Origin: Bradyrhizobium quebecense
Lineage (GTDB): Bacteria > Pseudomonadota > Alphaproteobacteria > Rhizobiales > Xanthobacteraceae
DNA: 64,000 bases
Reading direction: 5' to 3'
Assembly: GCF_013373795.3 (NCBI RefSeq)
Contig: NZ_CP088022.1
Location: 3,348,001 to 3,412,000 of the forward strand
Position numbers and translations under genes: made by a program. The notes under the pieces are model-generated. The model made no database searches and was not told the DNA's origin. It saw only the letters and a program-made list of their open reading frames with translations. Below are positions 26,942-35,251 of the stretch, piece after piece. How positions within the stretch are numbered: position 1 is the first letter of the stretch; the number at the start of each line of letters is the position of its first letter.

Positions 26942-27705
26942 CAGTCTGTCCCCTCTTTCGGTGAGCGATGTTCGATGATTGCAGCAAGCGGCTCCGCCAG
27001 TCCGAGCGTTGGTTTCGGATCAGGCCGCCGGAAGGTGCCGGCGACCGCCTTGCGCGGCTTGAGCACGGCAAGCGTCTCCGCCTGGCGCACAGCGGCCGCG
27101 ACCGGATCGACCACGGGCACCGGAATACGGTCGCGGACCCTTGCGGCAAGGCCTGCGAGCGGCGCGCCCGACAGAATGACGACGTCGGCGCCGTCCTGTT
27201 CGACCGCCCGGTTGGCGAGCGCGACCAGCAGCTCTTCCTTCTCGGCCTGCACGTCGGAGATCGACTGGAAGCCACCGTCGAGCGTGCGGATGCCGGCGCA
27301 GCGTGAACTCAGCCCGTGCATGGCGACGCATTCCTCGTACCAGGGCGCCAGCGCGCCGGCGAAGGTCACGATGGAGAACCGCCGGCCGAGCATGCAGGCG
27401 GTGAGCATCGCGGCCTCGGCCAATCCCACCACCGGAAACGCAAACAGCTCACGCGCACCGAACAGGCCGGGATCGCCGAACGCGGCGATGATGGCGGCAT
27501 CGATGCCGGGGCCGGCCTCGGCCAACATTTCCAGCGCGATCGCGCCGCCGATCTGAGCCTCGGCGCGGGTCGCGATATAGGGCACGCCGCGCGCGGCGGT
27601 CGCGGGCACGAGTTCGGTGCCGGCTGAAGCCACCTTGCTACCGGCGGCATGGAGCAGATCCGTGACCGCCACTGTCGTGTTGGGATTGAGCAGCAGGATC
27701 TTCAT
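26941..27705 (-). CDS. Hydantoin-racemase-like protein lacking both catalytic cysteines
   Basis: A 254-residue member of the Asp/Glu/hydantoin racemase superfamily: MKILLLNPNTTVAVTDLL at the N-terminus, then AAFGDPGLFGARELFAFPVV, GRRFSIVTFAGALAPWYEEC and VVILSGAPLAGLA. In hydantoin and allantoin racemases the first site reads ACFGDPG and the second LGCAGM. Here the corresponding positions are Ala75 and Gly180, so both proton-shuttling cysteines are gone. Either it has another reaction or a non-catalytic role. It overlaps the GntR gene upstream by 4 bp (ATGA) and the hydantoinase downstream by 1 bp, so it is tightly embedded in the operon. Confidence 0.85.
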   Translation of the reverse strand: MKILLLNPNTTVAVTDLLHAAGSKVASAGTELVPATAARGVPYIATRAEAQIGGAIALEMLAEAGPGIDAAIIAAFGDPGLFGARELFAFPVVGLAEAAMLTACMLGRRFSIVTFAGALAPWYEECVAMHGLSSRCAGIRTLDGGFQSISDVQAEKEELLVALANRAVEQDGADVVILSGAPLAGLAARVRDRIPVPVVDPVAAAVRQAETLAVLKPRKAVAGTFRRPDPKPTLGLAEPLAAIIEHRSPKEGTD

Positions 27706-28520
27706 GGCGCAACGTTCCTCGTCTTGCGGCCGCGCGGCTTTGCGGGAGTGTCCGGTACCGCGTCGTCATCCGCCTCGTCATTCAGTGCCTTGCCATCCAG
27801 CGTCTCGGCGACGATCTCGCCGGTGCGGCGCACATGGTGGGCCAGCATCTGCCCGGCCCGCGCCGCATCGCGGCGCCTGAGCGCGGCCAGGATATCCTGG
27901 TGCTCGCGCACCGATTCATCCCAGCGCCCGAGCACCGAGAGCGCGAAGAAGCGCGCGCGCTCGGCCCGCGCCAGCAGCGCCTCATGCGTCGCCTTCAGCA
28001 CCGCGTTGCGGGCGAAGCCGACGATCGCCGAATGGATCTGCTGGTTGACTTGAAAATAGTCGCGCAGCTCGCCCCGGCCGTGATGCCATTCGATCTTGTC
28101 CTGCAGCGCATCGAGCCGTTCGAAATCGGCGTCCTCCATCCGCAGCGCGGCGAGCTCGGCGGCGCAGCGCTCGATGCCGCTGACGGCCTCGAACAATTCG
28201 GTCAGTTCGGCACGGCGGAACGGCGCGACCACGGCACTGTGGTTGAGCCTGAGTTCAACCAGGCCTTCGTTCGCCAATTGCTTCAGCGCCTCGCGCAGCG
28301 GAGTCCGCGAAATGCCGAGCGCGTCGGACAGGTCCGCCTCCCCCAGCGACTGTCCCGGCGCCAACTCGCCGCGCACGATCATGGTGCGCAGCCGCGCCGC
28401 CGCCTGCTCGTGCAGTCCGACCCGCGGCACGCGCAGCCGGCGCCGCTGCAGCGCCGTCATCGCACGCTTGGATTCCTTGCTCCGTCTGCTCGTCTTGGCT
28501 TCAGTCTTGGCTTCGGTCAC
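27702..28520 (-). CDS. GntR-family transcriptional regulator (FCD domain), embedded in operon
   Basis: A 272-residue regulator with a basic N-terminal tail and a winged helix-turn-helix at about residues 35-100 (LRTMIVRGELAPGQSLGEAD, then LGISRTPLREALKQL). A FadR-type C-terminal all-helical FCD domain follows, with metal/ligand positions in NQQIHSAIVG and REHQDILAALRRRD. The C-terminal tail is basic and low in complexity. It overlaps the genes on both sides by 4 bp, so it is translated with the enzymes it presumably controls. The likely effector is the operon's substrate. Candidate operators lie before the first gene at 30772-30810. Confidence 0.92.
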   Translation of the reverse strand: MTEAKTEAKTSRRSKESKRAMTALQRRRLRVPRVGLHEQAAARLRTMIVRGELAPGQSLGEADLSDALGISRTPLREALKQLANEGLVELRLNHSAVVAPFRRAELTELFEAVSGIERCAAELAALRMEDADFERLDALQDKIEWHHGRGELRDYFQVNQQIHSAIVGFARNAVLKATHEALLARAERARFFALSVLGRWDESVREHQDILAALRRRDAARAGQMLAHHVRRTGEIVAETLDGKALNDEADDDAVPDTPAKPRGRKTRNVAP

Positions 28521-29293
28521 CGCACGCCTTTATCGTCATGATCGGGGATCGCGGTCGCTGCGCGCAGATCGGGGTTCGTAAACAGGCTGCCCCAGCCGTG
28601 CACGCGCGACGGATTGCAGCCCACAGCTGTGAGACACGCCCACAGCGTCACCGCGATCGAATCCAGCACCGGCACGCCAAAACCGCGCTCCAGCCGCTCG
28701 GCGGCGCCGGCGCCGCGCATGTTGGTGCAGAGCACGACGGCGACATCGCAGCCCTCGCGCACCACTTCCTCGATCAGGCCTGCGACCTCGACCTCGCTGA
28801 CCTCGGCAAAGGAGAAATTGTCCTGCAGCGACAGATGCCGCTCGGCAAAACAATGCAGCCCGGCCGAATTCCAGTTGGCGATGATCTTGTCCTGCACATC
28901 CCTGCGATACGGCGTCACCAACCCGATGCGTTGGGCGCCGATCCGCCGCAGCAGGTCGCGATAGGCCAGCACCGTGGTGCAGGCCTTAATCCCGGTCGCC
29001 GCCGTGATCTGCTCGCACAGGCTCTCGTCGCGATCGAAGCCGAGCCAGCTTGCCGAGGTGCCGTTCCAGGCGATGACGTCGACCTTGGCATGGGCGAGCA
29101 ATTCTGCCGCGCGCAGAATCTCGCTGGCGTCGAACTGGCGCAGCGCCTGCTCCGACAGCGCGATCTCCGTCACCTTGAAGCGCGAGAAATGCGCTGAGAC
29201 GTCGTCGACGCCCGCCAGCATCGCGCAGGTGATCGGCTCGAGGGCTGTATTCGACGACGGCGTCAGCATGCCGAGCCGGACGGGAGGTGTCAT
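28517..29293 (-). CDS. Arylmalonate decarboxylase / maleate isomerase-like protein (Asp/Glu racemase superfamily)
   Basis: A 258-residue superfamily member starting PPVRLGMLTPSSNTALEP, the usual start of the maleate isomerase/arylmalonate decarboxylase branch. Only the second catalytic cysteine is kept (C189 in VVLCTNMRG). The first site is WNGTSASW, giving T79 and S80, and a tyrosine follows in LVTPYRRD (Y129). T-S, Tyr and a single Cys at these positions match the dioxyanion hole and catalytic Cys of arylmalonate decarboxylase (T75, S76, Y126, C188). Maleate isomerase uses two cysteines. I therefore favour a malonate-type decarboxylase over an isomerase. It is 53 bp after the MFS gene and overlaps the GntR gene by 4 bp. 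Confidence 0.8.
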   Translation of the reverse strand: MTPPVRLGMLTPSSNTALEPITCAMLAGVDDVSAHFSRFKVTEIALSEQALRQFDASEILRAAELLAHAKVDVIAWNGTSASWLGFDRDESLCEQITAATGIKACTTVLAYRDLLRRIGAQRIGLVTPYRRDVQDKIIANWNSAGLHCFAERHLSLQDNFSFAEVSEVEVAGLIEEVVREGCDVAVVLCTNMRGAGAAERLERGFGVPVLDSIAVTLWACLTAVGCNPSRVHGWGSLFTNPDLRAATAIPDHDDKGVR

Positions 29294-29346
29294 TCGCTTG
29301 CCTCATCAACCGGCCGAACCCTTGGCAGGATTCGGCCGTCCTCGTT

Positions 29347-30651
29347 TCAGACCGGGAGCTTGCGGCTGTAATCGATCAGGGTCGAGCAGATCAACAGCGC
29401 AATGCCCGCGGCGGCAAAATACATCAGCGCGAGGAAGTAGGAGCCGGTGGCCTGCACGATGAAGCCGACGATCAGGGGCGTCGTGATGCCGGCGATGTTG
29501 CCGCCGAGATTCATGCAGCCGCCGAGGAAGCCGGACTTGCCGCGGCCCGCCAGCGCCGACGGGATCGCCCAGTACATGCCGCACCATCGCAGGAAGAACA
29601 GCGTCGTCGACAGCAGCACCACGACCACGACCGCGTTGGTGACGTAGGCGACGAGGAAGATCGACACGGTCGCCATGATCGCGGCGATACCGAACAGTGT
29701 GCGGAACACGGTGTTAGGCGCCCCGCCCCGCGCCCGCCAGCCGTCGCCGATCCAGCCGCCGACCAGTTCGCCGACGAAGCCCGCGAAGAAGATGATGAAG
29801 GATGCGCCGCCGAGCGCCTTGATATCGAAGCCGTGCACCTTGAACAGATAGGTCGGCATCCAGGTCAACAGCCCGTAGAACGTGGTGTTGAAGAACATCC
29901 AGCCGAGGCACATGCACCAGACCGAGCGGAAGCGGAAATAGGCCATCCCGCTTGCGCCCGACGACGGCGGCGTCGCCGCGTCCTCGATCGCATGCGCCTC
30001 CTCGAGATAGCGCGCCTCGGCTTCATTGACCGACGGATGCTCGCGTGGCGCGTTGCGGATGTAGTACCAGGCCCACAGGCCGCACAGCATGGTGCCGACG
30101 CCCGCGACGACGAAGGCGACGCGCCAGGAGCTGAAGGCCGCCATCAGCCAGGCGATCACGATAGATCCCAGCGCAGCGCCGAGCGGCGCGCCGCCATCCA
30201 GCAAGGTGGCGCCGCGGCCGCGCTCGGTCTGCGTCATCCAGATCGCGTTGAGCTTGCCGCCGGCCGGATAGATCGGCGCTTCCGATGCGCCGAGCCCGAG
30301 CCGGGTCAGCAGCAGCAGCATCCAGCTGGTGGACAGCGCCGCCAGCGCCTGGAAGAAGCCCCAGAACAGCGTTGCAAGGGCGATCACGATCCTCGGCTTG
30401 AAGCGATCGGCGAGCATGCCGCCCGGCACCTGCATCAGCGCGTAGGTCCAGAAGAACGAACTCAGGATCAGGCCCTGCATCGCCGGATCGATGTCGAACT
30501 CCTTGGCGATCACAGGCATCGCGACCGAGAGCGAGGCGCGATCGATATAGTTGATCGAGATCAGGAACAGCATCAGCAGGAAGATCTTCCAGCGCACGCC
30601 GGAAGGCTTCGCCGTATCTGCCATTGCGATGGTGGACACCTGATCGCGCAT
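29347..30651 (-). CDS. MFS transporter, ACS-type anion:cation symporter, first gene of the hydantoinase operon
   Basis: A 434-residue inner-membrane transporter with 12 predicted helices. The segments FLISINYIDRASLSVAMPVI and RLGLGASEAPIYPAGGKLNA are typical of the anion:cation symporter family (glucarate, phthalate, tartrate importers). A central cytoplasmic loop follows helix 6 (NAPREHPSVNEAEARYLEEA). It is the promoter-proximal gene of the minus-strand operon and probably imports the carboxylated substrate handled by the decarboxylase-like protein and the hydantoinase. The start follows GAGGAG. Confidence 0.9.
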   Translation of the reverse strand: MRDQVSTIAMADTAKPSGVRWKIFLLMLFLISINYIDRASLSVAMPVIAKEFDIDPAMQGLILSSFFWTYALMQVPGGMLADRFKPRIVIALATLFWGFFQALAALSTSWMLLLLTRLGLGASEAPIYPAGGKLNAIWMTQTERGRGATLLDGGAPLGAALGSIVIAWLMAAFSSWRVAFVVAGVGTMLCGLWAWYYIRNAPREHPSVNEAEARYLEEAHAIEDAATPPSSGASGMAYFRFRSVWCMCLGWMFFNTTFYGLLTWMPTYLFKVHGFDIKALGGASFIIFFAGFVGELVGGWIGDGWRARGGAPNTVFRTLFGIAAIMATVSIFLVAYVTNAVVVVVLLSTTLFFLRWCGMYWAIPSALAGRGKSGFLGGCMNLGGNIAGITTPLIVGFIVQATGSYFLALMYFAAAGIALLICSTLIDYSRKLPV

Positions 30652-30771
30652 TGCTCGCTCCTCTGCCGGCAGATTGTTTTTGCCCCGCGCCGACCCGCGT
30701 CATCGAAGGTCTTTGGCCTCTCCTGCCCCGCGCGAAGTCTGCTTCAAGCCGTGCGAGGCGACAAGCACATT

Positions 30772-30810
30772 TTGCATTCTGCATGCAATTTTATACATAT
30801 CATTGATATG
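30772..30810. promoter_or_regulatory. Two perfect palindromes upstream of the MFS/hydantoinase operon
   Basis: TTGCAT-TCTGC-ATGCAA (30772-30788) and CATATCA-T-TGATATG (30796-30810) are both perfect inverted repeats, 121-159 bp before the first start codon of the operon, in an AT-rich island of otherwise GC-rich DNA. They are good candidates for binding of the operon's own GntR regulator and for the promoter. Confidence 0.6.
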
Positions 30811-30966
30811 ACTAGATATTATTATGGTACCGCTCCGTTTTTAATCAGCCCGTGGTGAGCAATTGGGCGCTGGCTCGTCGGCGCGGCCAGGCGGTTTCAG
30901 CGAATTGGCGCGGTGTTTGGGCTCCAACGTTCGCGCGCGGCTGCGTTCCGCTGGCTGCAAAAAGGC

Positions 30967-31037
30967 GTAGCCCGCATGAGCGAAGCGACATGCGGGGACC
31001 ACAGCAACCCCGGATATCGCTTCGCTCATCGGGCTAC
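30967..31037. repeat. Palindromic intergenic repeat
   Basis: GTAGCCCGCATGAGCGAAGC on the left is mirrored by GCTTCGCTCATCGGGCTAC on the right, with a CGGGG/CCCCG inner stem. GTAGCCCG...GAGCGAAGCG palindromes of this sort recur widely in Bradyrhizobium genomes between genes. It lies in the geneless 439-bp gap between the hydantoinase and phosphonate operons. Confidence 0.8.
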
Positions 31038-31053
31038 ACATACCCCGATGGCC

Positions 31054-31079
31054 GCGTCCCGGGCAGTCACCCGGGACGC
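31054..31079 (-). terminator. Strong hairpin after the phosphonate operon
   Basis: GCGTCCCGGG and CCCGGGACGC form a perfect 10-bp stem with loop CAGTCA, 11 bp beyond the stop codon of the OPA-type MFS gene, which is the last gene of the phosphonate operon. There is no long T-run, so termination may be only partial. Confidence 0.6.
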
Positions 31080-31090
31080 ATGTGAGTGAG

Positions 31091-32407
31091 CTAGCGTCGG
31101 ATGAAGGCTGCCACCACGGCGCTGGAGGTCGCGCAGACCGCGACGACGAGGAACACCAGCGAGGTCTGGTTATGCTTGTCCATGAAGTGGCCGATGATCG
31201 GCTCGCCGAGACCCGCGAACAGATAGGCGAAGGAGTTCATCACCCCGGTTGCGGTCCCTGCCCGCTTGTGGCCGACCAGATCCGGGCACAGCGCCCAGAA
31301 CGAGGATTGCGGGCCGTAGGTGAAGAAGCCGCACAGGAACAGCACCGTCATCCCGAGATAGACCTCGGTGGTCGGGATCGCGTACATGCACAGCGCGGTG
31401 ACCGCGGCGAGCACCATATAGAGCACGATGGCGAGGTACCGCCGCGAGCCGAACACCTTGTCCGAGACCCAGCCATTGCTGAACGCACCCACCGCCATGC
31501 CGACCGGCAGCGCGATGCTAATCCAGCGCGGATCGATCGCCGAGGTGGCGCCGGCCTTGGCCCAGTTGCTGCCGAGGAAGTGAACGGGCACCCACACCAA
31601 AAGGCCATAGCGCGCCGCGTTCTGGAAGCCGATCGAGACGCCGGCGACCAGCAGGCGCCAGTTCGACAGCACCGCTTTGTAGCGCGCAAGCGAGCCCTCA
31701 TTGGCGTCGACCGCGGCTTCGGTTGCGGTGACGTCGTCGGCCTCGTCATGCGGCGAGGCAAAGCCCATGTCCTCGGGCTTCTCGCGCGCGATCAAATAGA
31801 ATGCGATGCCGCCGAGCAGCAGCAGCACCACCGGAATGCGGAAGATCCAGCGCCAGTCGAGCTGGAAATAGCCGACCACCACCAGCGAGGTGACGAACGA
31901 CAGTACCGAGGCGAGACCGGCCGCGAAGGTATAGAGCCCGTAGACCGTGCCGCGCTCGTGGCGACCCCACCAGTTCGACAGCAGCCGGCTGCCCGGCGCC
32001 CACCCCATCGACTGGAAATAGCCGTTGATGCCCCAGAACGCGGTGAGGCTGACGATCCCTGTCGAGAGGCTGGTCGCCCAGTTCATGATGAAGGAGAGGA
32101 TCGCACCCGCGCTCATCACGCGGCGGCCGCCGAACTTGTCGCCGAGATTGCCGTTGATGGCCTGCCCGACCGCGTAGCACCACAATAGCGCCGCGCTGGC
32201 CCAGCCCAGCACCTCCTTGCTGACGCCGAACTCGGCCTGGATGCCGGGAATCGCGAAGCCGAAGGTTTGCCGCCCGGTGTAGAAGAACAGATAGCAGAAC
32301 ATCGCCGCGAACAGCATCCGCCACTGCGCGCGGCGGAACGATGTCGCAAGCTCCGGATTCTGGACTCCGACCGAGCCGACGCTCGCCGGACTGAACGTGA
32401 TCGACAT
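31091..32407 (-). CDS. MFS transporter of the organophosphate:phosphate antiporter (GlpT/UhpT-like) type, probable phosphonate importer
   Basis: A 438-residue inner-membrane protein with 12 helices. FFYTGRQTFGFAIPGIQAEF and NGYFQSMGWAPGSRLLSNWW match the organophosphate:phosphate antiporter group, including the GWxPGSRLLSNWW-type loop of GlpT and UhpC relatives. It is the last gene of the operon with phnY, phnA and an iron alcohol dehydrogenase (98 bp after phnY), so an organophosphonate is the likely cargo. No phnCDE ABC importer is present here, and this protein may take that role. The start follows GGGGAGG. Confidence 0.85.
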   Translation of the reverse strand: MSITFSPASVGSVGVQNPELATSFRRAQWRMLFAAMFCYLFFYTGRQTFGFAIPGIQAEFGVSKEVLGWASAALLWCYAVGQAINGNLGDKFGGRRVMSAGAILSFIMNWATSLSTGIVSLTAFWGINGYFQSMGWAPGSRLLSNWWGRHERGTVYGLYTFAAGLASVLSFVTSLVVVGYFQLDWRWIFRIPVVLLLLGGIAFYLIAREKPEDMGFASPHDEADDVTATEAAVDANEGSLARYKAVLSNWRLLVAGVSIGFQNAARYGLLVWVPVHFLGSNWAKAGATSAIDPRWISIALPVGMAVGAFSNGWVSDKVFGSRRYLAIVLYMVLAAVTALCMYAIPTTEVYLGMTVLFLCGFFTYGPQSSFWALCPDLVGHKRAGTATGVMNSFAYLFAGLGEPIIGHFMDKHNQTSLVFLVVAVCATSSAVVAAFIRR

Positions 32408-32505
32408 TGCAGCCTCCCCTGATGATTGTTTTGTTGTTCACCCTCGGGCCGCCGCGCTGTTGTTGTTACGCGCGTGCGGCCCTCCCTTCGGATCGACGCG
32501 CGTCC

Positions 32506-33954
32506 CTACACCGGCCAGGGCAGCGAATAGGTCTTGACGTTGGTGAAGCTCTTGATCGCCTCCTGCACGCCTTCCTTGTAGCCAAGGCCGGAGTCCTTGA
32601 TCCCGCCGAATGGCGACATCTCGATCCGGTAGCCCGGCACTTCCCAAACGTTGACGGTGCCGACATCGAGCTCATTGACGAACCGCGTGATGTAGTCGAG
32701 CCGGTTGGTGCAGACGCCCGACGACAGGCCGAATGCCGTCGCGTTCGAGATCCGGATCACGCTCTCGATATCGTTGGGCACGCGGATGATCGGGATCACA
32801 GGACCGAAGGTCTCCTGCATCACCAGCTCGCTGGTGTAGGGAATCCGGTCGACCACGGTCGGCGGATACAGCGCGCCTTTGCGGTCGTTGCCGTGCAGGA
32901 GCTCGGCGCCGTCGGTGACCGCAGCGTGGACCCTTCGCTCGAATTCCTTCGCCGCGCCCTCATGGATCACGGTGCCGACATCGACCGTCGGATCCATCGG
33001 ATCGCCGCACTTCAGGGTGCGCGCCTTCTTCAGCACGAGATCAGCGAAATCGTCGGCGACGGCCTCGACGCAGAGGATGCGCTTCACGGCCGTACAGCGC
33101 TGGCCGGAATTCTTGGTCGCGCCGGTGACCGCAAGCTCGGCCGCCTTCTCGAGATCGGCGTCCTCCATCACGATCAGGGGATCGTTGCCGCCGAGCTCGA
33201 GCACCAGGCGCTTGTAGCCGGCTCTGTCGGCGATGTGCTTGCCCACCCTGACCGAGCCGGTGAAGGTCACGAGATCGGCGTCCGGATCGGTGATCATCGC
33301 ATCGCCCATCGAATGCGGATTGCCCGTCACCACCGACAGCATCTCGGGCGGCAACCCGGCTTCGTACAGTACGTCGGCGAGCGCGAGCGCGGTCAGCGGT
33401 GTCAGCTCAGTCGGCTTCAGCACCACGCGGTTGTTGGTGGCGATGGCCGGCGCGATCTTGTGGCTCACCATGTTGAGCGGATGGTTGAACGGCGTAATCG
33501 CCGAGATCGCGCCGAGCAGCGGCGTGCGCGTCGTGAAGATCTTGCGCGCCTTGCCTTGCGGGCTGATGTCGCAGGAGAAGGTCTCGCCGTCGTCCTTGAT
33601 CGCAAGCTGCCCAGCAAAGGAATAGACGTCGTAGGCGCGGCCGGCCTCGTAGAGCGAGTCCTTCCAGCACAGCCCGGACTCCGCGGTGATCAGCCGCGCG
33701 AATTCCTCCTTGCGGCCCGCCAGGATCTCGGCGGTGCGCAGCAGGATGCGCTGGCGCTCGTAGCGGGACAGCTTCGGCTTGAACGCCGCCGCCCTGGCAA
33801 AGGCGTTGCGCACATGCTCGGGGCGCGCCGCCGGCACCGTGCCCACCACCTTGTTGGTGTAGGGATTGAAAACCTCGACATGCTCGTCGGTGTCGACGAG
33901 GCTGCCTGCGATGCGCATCTGCTCGTGGCGAACTGCCGGGCTCTGGATGTTCAT
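32506..33954 (-). CDS. phnY: Phosphonoacetaldehyde dehydrogenase
   Basis: An NAD-dependent aldehyde dehydrogenase that oxidises phosphonoacetaldehyde to phosphonoacetate. The 482-residue protein has the ALDH fold. Catalytic Cys lies in [11 protein letters not shown], general-base Glu in [10 protein letters not shown], and the cofactor region in [17 protein letters not shown]. The C-terminal [18 protein letters not shown] is typical. Assignment to PhnY rests on its 24-bp spacing behind phnA and on the overall similarity to the PhnY type ([20 protein letters not shown]). In the known oxidative AEP pathway it acts after the transaminase PhnW, which is absent here. Confidence 0.9.
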   Translation of the reverse strand: MNIQSPAVRHEQMRIAGSLVDTDEHVEVFNPYTNKVVGTVPAARPEHVRNAFARAAAFKPKLSRYERQRILLRTAEILAGRKEEFARLITAESGLCWKDSLYEAGRAYDVYSFAGQLAIKDDGETFSCDISPQGKARKIFTTRTPLLGAISAITPFNHPLNMVSHKIAPAIATNNRVVLKPTELTPLTALALADVLYEAGLPPEMLSVVTGNPHSMGDAMITDPDADLVTFTGSVRVGKHIADRAGYKRLVLELGGNDPLIVMEDADLEKAAELAVTGATKNSGQRCTAVKRILCVEAVADDFADLVLKKARTLKCGDPMDPTVDVGTVIHEGAAKEFERRVHAAVTDGAELLHGNDRKGALYPPTVVDRIPYTSELVMQETFGPVIPIIRVPNDIESVIRISNATAFGLSSGVCTNRLDYITRFVNELDVGTVNVWEVPGYRIEMSPFGGIKDSGLGYKEGVQEAIKSFTNVKTYSLPWPV

Positions 33955-33978
33955 GGTGGTGTCCTTAAGGTCCGGATG

Positions 33979-35223
33979 TCACTGGATGCGGTTGAGCGCG
34001 ACGTCGAAGACGTCGAAATTGCGCAAGGCATGACCGGCCGGCAGTGCGATCTTGCGGTTGGCGATCAGCGGCACCCGCTGCTCGGTCAGTCCGCCATGCG
34101 AGCGCAGCGGCTCGGTCAGGCCGGACAGATCGTGGCGAGACTCGCTGGTGCCAAGCACCTTGTGCCTGGTCGAGATCACGACGATGTCGCCGATCCGGTC
34201 GGGCGGCAGCTCGAACCGGGCGCAGGCGTCGTTGCGCGGCAGCGCCACCTCGATACCCTTGATGTCGCGCAGCCGCATCAGCAGCGTGTCGACGTCGGCG
34301 CCCTCGGGCGTGTAGATCGTCGCGAACGAGCCGAGCGAGCCGTGATGGGCGACATAGGGATCGGTGATCGGCAGGATCACGCGCGCGGTGCCTGTACCCG
34401 TCCAGTCGTCCATGACGTCCTGGAGGTAGATCACATCGGGCCTGCCGTCGGGCAAGAACTTGTCGTTCATGCCGTGGTCGGCGGTCGCCACGACGTTGCA
34501 GCCGAGCGCATCGAGCCTGGCAAGATAGCCGTCGATCATCGCGTAAAAGTCGTTGGCGATTCTGGTGCCGAGCCCGACCTTGTGCTGGATGTAGTCGGTG
34601 GTCGACAGATACATCAGGTCCGGACGATGCCGCTCGACCAGCTTGACGCCGGCCGCGAACACGAAGCGCGACAGATCCGCCGAATAGACCTCGGGCAGCG
34701 GCAGGCCGACGAAGTCGAGCACATTGTCGATGCCGTTGGCGGCCCTGGTGGCCTGGTCGGCTTTCTCCGACGAGAAGGCGATGGCACGGCCGCTCGCATA
34801 GTCGAGCCCATAGGCCAGCAAGGTGCGCAGCTTGTCCTTGGCGGTGACGGCGGCGACCTTGTAGCCGGCGTCATGCACGCCGGCCAGGATGGTCGGCGCG
34901 CGCAGGAATTTCGGATCGTTCATCATGACTTCGGCGTCGTTTGCCGTGTCGTAGAAATAATTGCCGGCGATGCCGTGCACCGCGGGCGGCCGTCCGGTGA
35001 TGATCGAGAGGTTGTTCGGATTGGTGAAGCTCGGGATCACGCTCGCGGCATGCACATGCGCGCCCTCCTTCATGAAGCGCGCGAAGGTCGGCGCGACGCC
35101 GGCCTCGATCGCCTGCTCGATATAGCCGGGCTCTGAGCCGTCGAGGCAGATCACGACCGTTGGCCGCGTCGGCGCGTCGTAACGACGTCCGTTGACGGTG
35201 ATGGTTTTGCGATTGTCTTGCAC
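33979..35223 (-). CDS. phnA: Phosphonoacetate hydrolase
   Basis: PhnA cleaves the C-P bond of phosphonoacetate to acetate and phosphate using two zinc ions; it belongs to the alkaline phosphatase superfamily. In this 414-residue protein the metal and nucleophile residues are visible: D28 in VICLDGSEP, T67 in PSFTNPNNLS, D and H in STTDYIQH, D and H in ATADHGMND and H in LRSHGGLTE. The start is GTG (GTGCAAGAC) preceded by GGAGAG. It lies between the iron alcohol dehydrogenase (28 bp upstream) and phnY (24 bp downstream), clearly one operon. Confidence 0.94.
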   Translation of the reverse strand: MQDNRKTITVNGRRYDAPTRPTVVICLDGSEPGYIEQAIEAGVAPTFARFMKEGAHVHAASVIPSFTNPNNLSIITGRPPAVHGIAGNYFYDTANDAEVMMNDPKFLRAPTILAGVHDAGYKVAAVTAKDKLRTLLAYGLDYASGRAIAFSSEKADQATRAANGIDNVLDFVGLPLPEVYSADLSRFVFAAGVKLVERHRPDLMYLSTTDYIQHKVGLGTRIANDFYAMIDGYLARLDALGCNVVATADHGMNDKFLPDGRPDVIYLQDVMDDWTGTGTARVILPITDPYVAHHGSLGSFATIYTPEGADVDTLLMRLRDIKGIEVALPRNDACARFELPPDRIGDIVVISTRHKVLGTSESRHDLSGLTEPLRSHGGLTEQRVPLIANRKIALPAGHALRNFDVFDVALNRIQ

Positions 35224-35251
35224 TGTATCTCTCCGTGTCGCTATGCCGTCG

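Noticed and set aside
27702..28520. Treating the GntR gene as a boundary between two operons
   Set aside because: It overlaps both neighbours by 4 bp on the same strand, and no promoter-size gap exists on either side, so it belongs to one transcript.
24615..29293. Nicotinate-type lower pathway (alpha/beta-hydrolase as NicD, racemase-like protein as maleate isomerase NicE)
   Set aside because: The maleate-isomerase-like protein lacks the first catalytic cysteine, there is no NicF-type amidase or NicX, and a hydantoinase has no place in that route.
32407..35136. A 909-codon open frame on the plus strand opposite phnY and phnA
   Set aside because: It is the antisense shadow of two well-recognised genes. 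GC-rich third positions leave the opposite strand open, and the translation is Arg/His/Gln-rich with no family features. The same applies to long frames opposite pccA, the DUF4166 fusion and mgtE.
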